Positions 34,235-45,850 are shown, counted from the first letter of the stretch. The stretch is DNA of 64,000 nt from Ursus arctos (GCF_023065955.2 NW_026622874.1:7732001-7796000), one strand, 5' to 3'. Numbers and translations are program-made. The notes: generated by a model not told the origin, from the letters alone.

Positions 34235-35120
34235 CTCCTCACAAGGGTTTTTGCTCATAGAACTCAACAGCCTTTTAAACCAAATAATCCAAATAAAAAT
34301 GGGCAGAGAATCTGAACAATATTTTGGCAAAGAAGACATACAGATATCCATCCGTAGGTACATGAAAAGATGCTCATCACTGATCATCAGGGAAATGCAC
34401 ATCAAAACCACAGTGAGTTCTCACCTCACACCTGTCAGAATGGCTGTTACCGACAAGTCAAGAGACAACAGTTGCTGACGAGCACGGGGAGAAAAGGGGA
34501 CCCTCGTGCGCTGTTGCTGGGAATGGAAATTGGTGCAGCCACTACGAAAACATTAGGGAGCTTCCTCGAATGTTAAAAATAGAACTACCATATCATCCAG
34601 CAATTCTACTTCTGGGTATCTCCCCGGAGGAAATGAAATCACTCTCTGGAAAAGATATCTGCACCTCTGTGTTCATTGCAGCATTATTTATAATAGTCAC
34701 GACACGGAAGTAGCCTGAGTGTCCCTGGGTGTGTGAATGGATAATGAAAACGCTGTGTGTATATATGTACACACACCATAGTCTACTATATTGCAGGTTA
34801 CTCTTATCTCTTATACAGTCACGATAACACACACACAGGAATATTACTCAGCCGCAAAAAGAAGGAAATCCTACCATTTGCAACAACGTGGATTGACCCT
34901 GATGGTGTTACGGTCAGTGAAATAAGCCAGACAGAGAAAGACAAATACCATATGATCTCACTTATATATGGATCCTAAAACAAAACAAAACAACAACAAA
35001 ACAAACTCACAGAAAAGGAGATCAGGTGTGTGGTTATCAGAGACAGGGAGTAGGGGAGAGGGAACTGGACAGAGGGGGTCAAAAGGTACAAACTTCCAGT
35101 TATAAGATAACTAAGTCCTA
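34235..35120 (+). repeat. L1 ORF2 C-terminus and 3' UTR fragment
   Basis: Plus-strand L1 with AAGAAGACATACAGATATCC, AAATGCACATCAAAACCAC, GCAATTCTACTTCTGGGTATC, GAATATTACTCAGCCGC and AATAAGCCAGACAGAGAAAGAC, followed by an AAAC-rich 3' end. The left end lies about 140 bp from CNIH3 exon 3. It is antisense to the gene and ORFs are broken. Confidence 0.88.
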
Positions 35121-37084
35121 GGGACACCCTGGAGGCTGAGCCAGCCCTCCCGGGGGCCTGCCCACTTGGAGCTCCGCAGCAGATGTGCCCTGAGTAGAGT
35201 CTGTGGTAGGGAAGTTCTCTGCCCATTGATTTTATTTTTCTAAAGTGAGTGCATTTAGAGGAAGGAATCATCCCACTAAAGTAGACACCAGCTGTGCCCC
35301 CAGGCTAAGACGTTTCAAGATGTCGAAGTCCATCCCAGAGCCTGGCTCGGGGCTGGGAACAGGTGCCCGGGGCCGGCGGGGATGACGGCCCATCACACAC
35401 ACCCTGTGGGCCACCACCCCTTTCCTGCAGTCACTTCTTGTTTTCCAAAGCCCCTCTGAGGGCAGCTGCGGCGTCTGCCCGATGCTTCATTACGAGGCAA
35501 TTTGGGGACCGTGGACATGATGCTAATGAACTTGCTCGCAGATCTGGAGCAGACAGGTGGCTTCCCTAATTGAATTATACAGTGATTCCCGTGTATCCTT
35601 TGAGCCCAGAGGAAAGAGCCGACATCAGGACAAGGTAGCATCCCTGTGGCTAGGAAGACAGACCCCGTGTATGCCCACACATGCATGCGCACACACAAAC
35701 CCCACACACGCTGGGCATCGGGGCTGCCAACGTGGAGAATAAGGGGAAAGGTGTGAGGTGCAGGCACAGAGAGGCTGCTACGGGACACGCACTGGCTCCG
35801 TCCCCACGAGGGCTCCGCTGGTGGCTCACCTTACTTGCCGGTGACACTAACGGGCCCACTGGTAAAGGAGGGGGAAGGGCTAACTGAGAAGCTGGGAGTA
35901 AAACAGGGCCCTCCTCCCTTCCAGCTCCTGGAAGGGGGTCCACCTTGAGGGCCCTGTAAGATTTGGGGCTCTAGGGGATCTTGGATCCCCAGAGCCAGTA
36001 GGCCTCGGGCTCACTCGTAGAGCAACTGTTTGCAAGCTAAGTCCACCCAGGGCTGGCGTCACCAACCAGTGCGGTAGCTTCTCCAAGCCACCTGAGAGGG
36101 AGACGCATTTTCGGGGGCTCTACGGAGCCTGAAAGACCTCGAATGTGAGTTAATGGGGCATCCAAAGCACTTAACTTCCTGCCAGGGAATAAATCATAAG
36201 AACCAAGAAAATATGTCTAATACTCTTCCATGTAGGGTTTTAATGGATTTTTTTAGAAATCTCAGACCAGAGTCCTTTCCTGGGGGGGCTTCAGTCTGTC
36301 CACGAGATGTCTGGTCGGCAGGGTCCAGCTCCTTAATTAAATCATTACCCAGTTAGGAGTGTGGCTTTCGTGATAGGAGTGAAGAGCTGAGACCCAGCCT
36401 CCACGCTACACCTCCCCCTGCAGCACGCATTCTCCCTCTCGTCAGCAATAGCTGAGCGCCTACTGTGTGCAGGACCTTCCTCAGAGGCCGCCAGTCCTAT
36501 ATTCTCTGCTCTGTCCAAACTAAGGAACTCGCCGTGGCCAGATGGACGTGGTTCCACGCAGCTGTCTCATGTGTTCGCCAATTGCCTGGGCTAAATTGGA
36601 AGGACGGGACGGAGCAGAGGACACGTTTCCGCACTAGTATGCACCAGGGATCATTCAAGAAAGCCCTGGGTGTTTCCAGTGAGCTCATCTGAGCCCACAC
36701 AGCTAGGAGGAGGGAAAGGAGGCTCCCTCTCGGACTAGAGCAGCTCTGGCACCTGGTGGGTACCGACGGGCCAGTTGTGCAATGCTGGTGCCAAACACAA
36801 AACATCCAGAAAGAAATGAGACCAGGGGGTAACCTTCAGACCTGGTGGAGCCAAGTTATCACAGGTGGGGGGGGGACAGGAGATGGAAACAAAATGGACT
36901 TTAATGCAAGTACGTGTCATAAAACCTAAGAAGTTTTCAGGTGCATCTTAGAGATTCTTGCAACTTGCCACAAATTTCTGCTTCACACTGTCGACTTTGA
37001 AAAGGTCTGGCTCTATTTCACAGAACCAAAGAATCTGATGCCAAAGGGATGATAAAATCAGGTGTTAGAAACTCAGATCTCTGA

Positions 37085-37265
37085 GAGAGACAACATGGAG
37101 TAAGTAGGTGGTAAGAACACGAGCTCTGGGAACAGGCCAACCTCCAGGGGCTGTGGGCCCTTGCGTACAAGGCTGTACGTGCAGTAAATGATGCCATTCG
37201 GGCAGAGTTGTGAGGACTGTATGTTACAGGTATAAAGCTCCTAGTGTGCAGTAAAAACTCACAAA
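37085..37265 (+). repeat. MIR SINE
   Basis: GTAAGAACACGAGCTCTGGGAACAGGCC and GAGTTGTGAGGACTGTATGTTACAGG are MIR-like. Lies in CNIH3 intron 2. Confidence 0.6.
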
Positions 37266-38347
37266 AACATACGACTCCAATAAAAACCCTGAGTTTACAG
37301 AGGCAACACTGAAGCCTGGTCCCTGGTCTTCTGGCTCTTCCAGGGAGTACATCTTTCTTTAAGGAGAACAGACCTCTCTGTCCCTGTCGCTTAAAAGTGA
37401 CATCATAAGCCCTCCAGGTTAAGACGGAGTCACACTAGCAAATCCTGCTGTTCAGTATACAACCTTTAACTGGAAATATCCACAGAGCTATTCAAACAAA
37501 AACTGGGCTTGGCGCTAGAACCCGGGGCCTGGAAGGAGCTTCAACCACACACGGACCCCGTGAGTTCCGGCTGAGAGACACACCGGAACGAACCGTGTGT
37601 GCTCCCTCTCTCACGCCCAGCAGTGCTGCTCTGGAATGTGTGTGGACAAGCCTCTGTCCACCTGCGCAGTTGGTCCCCAGCTCTGGGAAGTGGGCTGCAT
37701 CCACCCCATTCGTTGGAAGTAGGGTCCTTCTCCTCTCCCTGCACCAAAGCCGCTTTCCACGTCCACTCCAGGGCACGTGGGAGCAGCAGCGAGACGGAAC
37801 AGTCAGATCCAGACCAGCGTGTGCTGAGCCTGGATCCCAGGGCCAGACTGCATCAGATCCCCCAGCAGGAGGAGAGCTGGCCTCAGGCCCACAGAGCCTC
37901 TCAAGATGAGTGTCCCCGTGGGTGGTGGATGTGGGCCCAGGGGCTCCGTACATCCAACCAGTCCACATGTCTTCCTCTGAGAGACCTGGCCAAGCACAGC
38001 ATGCAGACAACCTCTAAGGGAGGCTCCCATAGCCTGCCAGCAGGTTGGCCAACATGGAGCCTCTCTCCTTGTTCAAGGACAAATAACCAGAAACACCAGC
38101 TCGAGGCCTCAAAGACCCAACTGCCACAGCACAGCAGACCTTTCCCATCTGGCTTACTGGGATCATAATACTTGACTTGCAAGACACGTCGGGATCCGGG
38201 AGGCCCTCAGGAATGAGAGGTGTCCTCGACAACCCTGAGCCAGGAGTAGAGGAACTTTATCCAGCCCCTGTCGGAACGTCCCTCCTCCGCAGGTCCTAGT
38301 AACCCGCCCTGATGCCACCCCGCCCCCCGCCAGCACCCGCTACTTAC

Positions 38348-38416
38348 CGCGTGAACAGGGTTACACTGGTCTATGGGGCTCTTAAAATCCGTCCTTAACT
38401 CATCGAAGGCAATGAT
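38348..38416 (-). CDS. CNIH3: CNIH3 coding exon 2 (residues about 28-50)
   Basis: CNIH3 is a multipass membrane protein. It belongs to the cornichon family of ER-export cargo receptors and acts as an auxiliary subunit of AMPA-type glutamate receptors. Read on the minus strand, this 69-bp exon encodes 23 residues that begin [17 protein letters not shown] and end CNPVHA. As I know the family, the serine in FKSPIDQ and the CNPVHA end fit CNIH3 rather than CNIH2 (FKNPIDQGNPARA) or CNIH1 (YKNPIDQCNTLN). The acceptor is a TTTCAG directly before ATC, with a branch-point-like CTAAC about 30 nt upstream (plus-strand 38444-38448). The donor is GCG|GTAAGTA, a strong consensus. The exon is in phase 0 at both ends and intact. 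It encodes the start of the loop after the first membrane helix. Identity is close to certain; exon numbering assumes the usual mammalian gene structure. Confidence 0.96.
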
Positions 38417-39788
38417 CTGAAATGGAATGTGCAGAATCGAGATGTTAGTGCAAAGGTGAGTCAATGTACCACGTCTTCCTGTAGATTTGCTTCAAAATAA
38501 TACAGGAGGCAGAAAGGAGGTATCAGTGAACTGAGACTGGCCGGGAGGTGATTTCCGTTAAAGCTGGTGATGGACACTTGGGGCTGACGGCACTCCTCTG
38601 TCTTCTGTGTATGCTTAAAACTCCCCAAAGTAGGGAAAGCGCAAGATGCTGTTTCAGGGCACGCACCTGCCACGAGTAGACAACTAAGTCCTGCAGACCT
38701 GATGCACAGTCTTGTGCATACAGACAACAAAACTGTACTCTCAACGTTAAACTGGCCAAGACAGCTCTTAAGTAATAACCATGTGCAGGGGACAGACAGG
38801 AGCTAATCCTACAATGGGAACCGTTCTGCAACATTCATCTATCAAGTCAACACACTGTCCACTTAAACTTACACAATGTTGCACGCCAGAGGTATTTATC
38901 TCAATTGTTGTAAAGCCCCCAAGACAAGCTTCATTCGTTTCCTGTGCCTTACGAAGACATGGAGAAAACTCCATTACAGTGACGGCAGGGGGAGGGGTAG
39001 ATAAAGACACAAGACATTCAAACTTCAAGCCAGTGCTTTCCTTTCTCTCCTTGCAGGAAAAAGCTGTTTCTTTTCTATTTGCATTCATTTTGGCAGAGAT
39101 GCTGACTGGAAGTGAGACGGACAGAAGGCAGGACAGAGGGAGAAGAGAAAGGCAAGAAAGCAGGGTCCACGGTTACAAAGAGAACCCCATCCCTGGTGGT
39201 CCACAGGCTGGACGATCAGCTCCTGAGCAGTCCTGTCTTCATGGACGGATCCGCTGGACTTGGGTCCTCAACTTCTTTCTGGACAGAGATTCACAGCTCA
39301 CCAGAGAGCACTGGCACGGAGGCCTGAGATGCTTTCAACAGCATCTCTCCTGGGCTGCACATAAATGGCTGTAACCAGCTCCCCCATGAAGGCACATCCC
39401 AGGGGCCCTGGAACGCTTGGCAGAACCACAGTCGCAAAAAGGTGGCAGCCACCCCCCAGTGTTCCCATCCCAGCAACACGGGGCTCAGAGTAAGTACCCA
39501 GTGGGGGAGACAACCTACTTCCCTGCACAAAGCAGGTGTCATTTTAAAGCAGTCACATGTCATCCTGATTTCAAAAGTCCTACAGAATTCGGGGAAGTTC
39601 TAGTATAACCTGTATTAAGCCTCATCCCTTGCCAGACAGTTAGTTACCCGGACTGTACTTGAACCACTAGTGACAAGAACTCACCTCTCACTGAGGGTGC
39701 TCGGGCCATTCCCAGCCACCTCTAATTAATACTGTCTCCCTTTCTTGAACTTACATGACTCCCTGAGGCTCCCGCCCACATCCTAAGC

Positions 39789-40109
39789 CAGAGTCAGCAA
39801 ACTACAAAGCCAAATCCAGCCTGACACCCATTTTTGTACAACCTGGGAGCTAAGAATGGTTTTTACATCTTTAAAGTCATAGAAAAAACAAAAGAAGAAT
39901 ATTTTGTGACAGGTAGAAATTATATTCAAATTTCAGTTTCTGTAAATAAAGTTTTATTAGAACACAGATGCATTCATTCTTCCCTATACTGTGTATACTT
40001 TCCCGCTACAATGGGAGAAACCAGTTGTTGCAATAGATGCCTTATGCCCAGCAAAGCCCAAAACAGTTACTGCCTTGCCCTTTACAGAAAAAAAATTTGC
40101 CAACCCCTG
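39789..40109 (+). mobile_element. Non-autonomous hAT-like DNA transposon
   Basis: Starts CAGAGTCAGCAAACTAC and ends TTTGCCAACCCCTG, forming imperfect terminal inverted repeats. The inside carries AAATCCAGCCTGACACC, AAATAAAGTTTTATTAGAACAC and GCAAAGCCCAAAACAGTTACTG, as in a common mammalian hAT MITE. The flanking 8-mers TCCTAAGC and GTCTACTC are only partly alike, consistent with old age. Confidence 0.75.
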
Positions 40110-41479
40110 GTCTACTCTTCTATTTTCCCTCTAACGCTTCACGATCCAAGAAGGTAGCCACACTAAGCCATTTCAATTTTAATTTTAATTAGTTAAACTA
40201 AAAATTCAGTTCCCACATTTTATTTGCTCAAAAACCATCTCTGTCTGGTAGCTATTAAATGGCACAGACATAAAATATTTCCATCATCACAGGAAGTTCT
40301 ATTATATAGCCCTGCTTTGGAGGCATGTAGGATGGGTCAAATCACCCTTCCACAAGGAACCCCCTTAAGTATTGTCGGCTATCCCGAACCCAGCAAATCT
40401 TCGTTCTGCAAGCTAACTTTTTCCAACCTTTGTACAAACTGGCACTAAGTTGCCTCGTCATCCTGGTTGCCCTCTGCTGACGTGACAGGTTGTAAATGTC
40501 TATGCTAAAATGTGACTGTCAAAAGTAAATGCCACATTCAAGATGAGGGCAGTTTAGCACAGAGAGTAAACGTATCACCTCCTCTGTTCTGTAACCTATG
40601 TCTCTGTTAATGCAACCTGATAGCATTAGCGTTTTTGTTTCCACATCACATCCACATCCCTGGCTTCGTACTGAAGCCTAAAAGCCCCAGATCTTTCTCA
40701 TGTGCTCGTTAAACTCAGTCCATGTCATTCTGTGTGCACATTGTTGGATTTGAAGGCCTAAGAACAAGAACTGACCCGTATCCCTTTTCATTCTTCCCTC
40801 TTTGGTTTGGTCCATCAGTCCAGTCTGCTGAGATAGGACCTATCCCCAACCACAAATCCTATTGAACATAAGGTCCTCAATATGCACATCCACGTTCACC
40901 CCGACACAGAAGCAAACCAAGGAGCCCATGGCAGAGCCCAAAGTTCGTCCTTCCTTGCTCTCACAGGACGGCATCAGCAAACCTTCAGCCTGTTATTTAT
41001 CCAATTATACACACAATTCAGCATATTTTGATCCAGGAACTGAAAGTCAGTCCCCGGATGGCTTTAGAACCCCACAACTATTGATGTACCACCTATAAGC
41101 TCCAAAAGGCGGGCAGTCCAGGAGGAAAGGAGTCAGCCCCCGAGCTGCGGCTGTGACTGTCCAGGTCCCGTCCCGTCCTGACCTGTGCCGTATCCCCGTC
41201 CAGGGGCTGGGAAGGGAGTCTGGAGTGAAGGTACGTGAAGCAGGGGTAGGGATTCAGAGCTGCTGGGCATGTTGAGAGCCAGGGCCTGGCCTGGAGGAAA
41301 GTGTGAAGAAAGGAGTGAGCCCTGAGTGTGACTTCGGCCCCAGAGCTCCACGACACAGAAGGTACTTGGTGGCTGCTTTTCCGGGCCAGCGCTGGCCGTG
41401 TGCACAAGGAGGACAGAGGCTTCAGCAACCCCGCCCCCCGGGACCACTCTCCAATCTGTGCATCTGCTCACCTGACACC
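40110..41479. other. Intronic sequence, no feature recognised
   Basis: AT-richer than most of the window. No repeat or coding segment assigned. Confidence 0.45.
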
Positions 41480-41705
41480 TTGTTTGTTTATTATGTGCTC
41501 CCCATGCTGGGCACTGCGCTTCAAGTGCCTGCCTTTGATTGCTTAATCCTCGGCCACCCCGTGAAGTAGCTACTATTATTGTCCCCATCTTAGAGGCTGA
41601 GAAGCTGAAACCAAAAGTAGTTAAAGTCCTTGCCCAAGATCACTGCTCTGGCCCCAGGATGCGAACCAAGGCCTCTCTGACACTGAAACTTACGAGTTAG
41701 CATTA
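41480..41705 (-). repeat. MIR SINE (reverse)
   Basis: Reverse MIR: TTATTATGTGCTCCCCATGCTGGGCACTGCG, TTATTGTCCCCATCTTAGAGGCTGAGAAGCTGAAACC, CTTGCCCAAGATCACTGC and GGATGCGAACCAAGGCC. Confidence 0.8.
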
Positions 41706-41804
41706 CATTGCTCTCCCTCCCAAGACACATGGAGGCGCCGAAGCAGGATCCCAAGGACATCCAGAATGAGCAACTGTGTCCGAGGAATGAAACCAAGCTT
41801 CCAG

Positions 41805-42179
41805 GGGCGCCTGGGGGGCTCAGTCGGTTAAGCGTCTGACTCTTGATTTCAGCTCAGGTCATGATCTCGGGGTCGTGAGATGGAGCCCACTGCTGGGCTC
41901 CAAGCTCAGTGGAAAGTCCGTGTGAGATTCTCCCTCTCCCTCTGCCCTTCACCCCTTTCCCGCTCACTCTCCCTCTGTAAGTAAATAAATAAAATCTTTA
42001 AAAAAAGAAAGGAAGGGAGGGAGGGAAGGACGGAGGGAGAAAGAAAAAGAAAAGAAAAGAAAAGAAAAGAAAAGAGAAAAGGAAAGGAAAGGAAAGGAAA
42101 GGAAAGAAAGGAAAGGAAAAGAAAAAGAAGAGAGAAAAGAAAAGAAAAGAAAAAGAAAAGAAAAGAAAAGAAAAGAGGG
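41805..42179 (+). mobile_element. CAN-SINE with an expanded GAAA-type tail
   Basis: Typical head GGGCGCCTGGGGGGCTCAGTCGG, body GAGATGGAGCCC and tail TAAGTAAATAAATAAAATC. The A tail has grown into about 175 nt of GAAA/GGAAA repeats. An exact 10-bp duplication AAGCTTCCAG lies at 41795-41804 and 42180-42189, so the whole purine tract belongs to this insertion. Confidence 0.95.
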
Positions 42180-42182
42180 AAG
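42032..42182 (+). repeat. 151-nt uninterrupted homopurine tract (GAAA/GGAAA)n
   Basis: Every base from 42032 to 42182 is A or G. It is mainly GAAAA, GAAA and GGAAA units inside the tail of the SINE. Tracts of this type can form triplex DNA and are often length-polymorphic. Confidence 0.95.
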
Positions 42183-42294
42183 CTTCCAGAAGAGTGAGGG
42201 TTAGGTCACCCTCTTCTTAGCACTCATTCATGCTCTCCCAGCCCCGACCTCCTGAGCAGTGTCCGAGCCCGGGAGACACAGGCAGTGCGGTGGG

Positions 42295-42892
42295 GATGGC
42301 CCTATGGGTGTTGTATGTTTAACTTCATAAGGAACTGAGAAGCTGCTTTCCAAAGAAGCTGTACCACCTTGCACCCCCTCCCCCCAGCAATGAGTGAGAA
42401 GCTTAGCATCCTTAACGACCCTGTGTCAATTTGGATTTCTTCTATTTTAGCCATTTCCATAGGTGTGTAAAGATGTCTCATTATAGTTTTAAGTTGCATT
42501 TCTCCAATGACTAATTGGAGATGTTGAGCATCTTTGCATGGGCTTAATCGCCATCTGTATACCTTCTTTCGTGAAGCATGTGTTCAGATCATTTGCCCAT
42601 CTTTTTAAAAAGCTGTTTGTTTTCTTATTGATGATTTCTGAGAGCTCTTTATATATTCTGGATGCAAGTCCTTTGTCAGATATGTGATTTGGCAATATCT
42701 TCTTCTGCTCTGTGGCTTGTCTTTCCATTCTTAACAGTGTGTTTCTCAGAGCAAATGTTGTCCTCTTAACACTTCTCAGTTTATCCAATTTATCTCTTTC
42801 TCTTACTGATCAAACTTCTGGTGTTGGATCTAAGAACTCCTCAGGCTACACAGATTTTTCTGTTGTTGTTTTTTTTTCTAAGCAACATTTTA
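42295..42892 (-). repeat. L1 ORF2 C-terminal fragment
   Basis: On the minus strand this encodes a degraded ORF2 C-terminal stretch (WANDLNTCFTKEGIQMA, then MQRCSTSPISHWRNAT). It ends where a CAN-SINE has inserted. A second L1 block (43122-43215) follows. Confidence 0.85.
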
Positions 42893-42904
42893 TTTATGGG
42901 AAGG

Positions 42905-43109
42905 TTTTCTTTTTTTAAGATTTATTTAGAGAGAGTGTGTGTGCACAAGATGGGAGAGGGGCAAAGGGAGAGGGAGAGAGAGAATCTCAAGCCCACTGTC
43001 CACTGCGCATGGAGCCCGATGCGGGGCTCAATTTCACAACCCTGAGATCACGACCTGAGCTGAAATCAAGAGTGGGACACTTAACCGACTGAGCCACCTG
43101 GATCCCCTC
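42905..43109 (-). mobile_element. CAN-SINE inserted in an L1 fragment
   Basis: Minus-strand copy from TTTTCTTTTTTTAAGATTTATTTAG to the inverted head GAGCCACCTGGATCCCC. The exact 12-bp duplication TTTATGGGAAGG lies at 42893-42904 and 43110-43121. It sits at the junction between two blocks of an older L1. Confidence 0.94.
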
Positions 43110-43121
43110 TTTATGGGAAGG

Positions 43122-43215
43122 CTTAAGCTACAACTTCAATTTCCTTAATAGATGTAGGACTATTCAGGTCATCTTGAGCTCTGACAGTTGGCAGGAACTG
43201 GCCCATTTCATCAAA
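43122..43215 (-). repeat. L1 ORF2 RT-region fragment, separated by an internal deletion
   Basis: The minus-strand peptide NFDEMGQFLP...DDLNSPTSIKEIE resembles the stretch just before the L1 RT domain. It sits next to C-terminal ORF2 sequence, so several hundred codons between them are missing, probably by internal deletion before the SINE arrived. Confidence 0.65.
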
Positions 43216-43860
43216 ATTGTCAAGTGTACATGCTGAACTTGAACTCAGGGCCCTCCTCGCTGTTTGTTTCACTTTCTGGTAGGCCATCTCCCCTCCTTGT
43301 TTTCTCACCAAACTCTTGAGATGGAGGTTCGAACGAGTACAGACAAAGGCTAGAAAGGACAGCCGCAGATCATCAGTGACAAAGCTCGAGGAGTGGTTCT
43401 CCCACCGGTCGTGGACCAGGAACTCTGGAGACCCAGGCTGCCCAGGGCCTCACTGGGCCAGGCTGGGCTGGGCCAGGCAGACAGGGCAGAAGTGAGGCCC
43501 AGGGTGGAAATCGGGGGTTTGCCAGAGATGCTACACAAGAGGGAGACAGGAGGTCAGACGCCTGGACCCGGACGTGTGCCGAGCTGGAGGCTCAGGAGAG
43601 GCCAAGGCAGGCCAGGGGAGTCTGCAGAGAGGTCAGGAAGGAAGGGGGCCACGAGCAGAGAAAGCACTCGGTGTGAAGCTCTTCTGGTGAATGCTGAGCC
43701 CCATCCATCTGTGCCAACACTAGGCTTAGGCTAACTCAGCACAGAGGTCCTGTCCCAAACTCTCCGGCTGCTCCCCAGCCCCAACCTCCACAGGGTCATG
43801 GAGCAAGGACTCACCGTCCACCGGAGGGAGCCCCGGGGGGGGGTCCCTCCCCACACCAAC

Positions 43861-43898
43861 GTCAGCCCCAAATGTCGGTCAGCCCCAAATGTCGGTCA
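43861..43898 (+). repeat. Short tandem duplication, 17-bp unit
   Basis: GTCAGCCCCAAATGTCG is repeated head to tail at 43861-43877 and 43878-43894, followed by GTCA. Confidence 0.93.
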
Positions 43899-44439
43899 GG
43901 AGCAGCCGGGACCCACCTCAAGAGGCAGGGAATTATAGAAATACTCCAGAAGGTACCTCAAGGAGACTTCCTTCTTCAGGCCCACAGCATGGATAATCAG
44001 GAGATCAAAAATTACCGTGCTTGTCTAAAGCAGTTATTTTGCTAAAAATAACCATGCTATTCTGCAGCAACGCCTTCCTGGAAGAGTAAGGAATGGTTGA
44101 AATCTCAACCTGCAGGAGGTAATGAGTCCCTGGGGCTGCCCCACTGACAGCTTAGCATTAGGAGAAGCCTCTTTTCTCTGGAACATTCTCTTCCCTGTCT
44201 CCACTCCACAGTGTCCTCTGGCTTTCAAAAGCTCACAAGTGGGTGAGTCCTCGTGATCATGGGTCTGTATCACGTTATCTTACTGTAGTACTCCATCTGT
44301 TCATGCACTGGGCATGCTGGATGCCCCCACCCTGGGCATCTGATGAGTGAGCAGCAGGCCCCACCGACCCCGTCCTGGAATCGAATCATCTGCTCCATCC
44401 AACACCGCGTGTTGTCTCTCCATGGTCGACAGGATGAAA

Positions 44440-44510
44440 AGAAAGTGCTGACTTACTGAACATGCCCGGCCCTGTTCTCAGCCTCGGAACGCAGCAGTGA
44501 GCAAGAAAAT
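44440..44510 (-). repeat. MIR or L2 tail fragment (reverse)
   Basis: CTTACTGAACATGCCCGGCCCTGTTCTCAGCC and GCAGTGAGCAAGAAAAT resemble a reverse MIR/L2 tail. Confidence 0.55.
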
Positions 44511-45164
44511 CTAGCGCTGTTGTCACAGAGCCTATCATGGGGACAGGGGGCGGAGGTGACAGGAAGAAATAGAATTGAGGGGCATCAGGGAGGACTCTGG
44601 TGAGGGGCTGCATCACCCGAGGGATCTGAATGACCAGGAGCCAGACATGGAAAGTTCCAGAAGGAAGTGACACGGCAGAGACCCCAAGAAGGGGAATCAG
44701 GGTCTGCAGCCCCCTACGCCCTGGGCGCTGTGGCCTCTGGGTGGCTGGCAGAACTGAGCGTGTCTGCTGCTTGTGGCCACTCAGCCTGACCAAGGGAGCT
44801 GCCTGGACAGGACCGAGGGGCCATCGGCGACAGGCCAGTGCTTGTGAACCCGGTGCCAACCGAGCCCACCAGGGAGATGCTGCTGGGCTGACGATTTTCA
44901 GACCAAATGAAGTCAGTGCTCAGAGGCAGTGTGAGAAAAGATCACGCATCCTGGCTCACCAAACTCAGGAAGCCAGAGATGAATCTGGCCTCCCCACCCC
45001 AGAGAGCAACGGGACGTTGGGAAAAGCAGGCCACAGTTTTCTAATGGAACAGGGCATGTGGCAAAAATCCCCAGAATTTCTGCCTACCAACCCATCTGGC
45101 TGCAGGGTCTGCGCTCAGACCCCTACGGACAGCAAGGCCACCTGGGCCGAGCTCCTCTCTTGAT

Positions 45165-45535
45165 TTCTCTGTGTTGTGAGCTGAATAACGTCCCCCCGAA
45201 GTCTTGTCCTCCTGGAACCTCAGACCTGACCTTATTTGAAAGTAGGGTCTCTGCAGATATATCAGTTAGAATGAGGTCATACTCGATTACAGACCCTAAA
45301 GCCAGTGACCTCATCCCTATAAGAGAAAAGGACATGACATTGCAGTGTCGCAGCTGCAAACCAGGGAGCAGCATGGATTGCCGGGGGCCACCACCAGCCA
45401 GGGAGACGCAAGGAGGGCTCTTCTCCAGAGGCTCCGGAGAGGGTAGCACCCCGCCGTCACCTTGACTCCAGACTTCCAGCCTCCAGAACCAGCCAGGAAA
45501 AATGCCCGTGGTTTTAAGCCGCGGAGTCAGGAGGA
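45165..45535 (+). repeat. MaLR/MLT-type LTR fragment
   Basis: Shares block order with 19855-20175: TGTGAGCTGAATAACGTCCCCCC, GGAACCTCAGACCTGACC, AGGGTCTCTGCAGATAT, GAATGAGGTCATAC, CTTGACTCCAGACTTCCAGCC and TTTTAAGCCGCGG. Diverged by several small insertions and deletions. Confidence 0.75.
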
Positions 45536-45732
45536 GCCTGTGAAGGCGCCCCAACTGCAAAACATCTCAAAGTTCTGCTGTGACATCATCAGAAAGAAAT
45601 GGCTTTGGCAGCACCAGTGAGTGTTAGTTTGAAGGAAGTATTGCTGACACAAAATAAATACCTTTTTACGTGCCCCAAGCCACACTCAGAAGGCACTTGT
45701 GACTTAGAAATAAGCCGGGGGTATGGGCTTTT

Positions 45733-45850
45733 TTAAGTAGGCTCCACACTGGTGCCCAATGCGTGGCTTGAACCCCAGATCCCAAGACCAAGACCTGAGC
45801 TGAGATCAAGAGTCAGATGCTTAACTGACTGAGCCCCCCAGGCGCCCCAG
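45733..45850 (-). mobile_element. Short CAN-SINE head fragment
   Basis: Only the tRNA-like head and a short body are present (TAAGTAGGCTCCACA through GAGCCCCCCAGGCGCCCC). The TC-rich part and the TAAAT tail are missing. It may be an older SINE subfamily or a 3'-truncated copy. No duplication is clear. Confidence 0.8.

Larger units (their letters stand above)
34092..38347 (-). other. CNIH3: CNIH3 intron 2 (complete, 4256 bp)
   Basis: Bounded by the GTAAGT donor of exon 2 and the CGATAG acceptor of exon 3 on the minus strand. Next to exon 3 it holds an old plus-strand L1 3' end (34235-35120). The rest (35121-38347) is mostly unique sequence. It includes a homeodomain/E-box-like stretch near 35550-35585 (CAGGTG followed by TAATTGAATTA) and a MIR at 37085-37265. 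No CAN-SINE is present in this intron. I see no additional exon with convincing splice sites. Confidence 0.85.
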
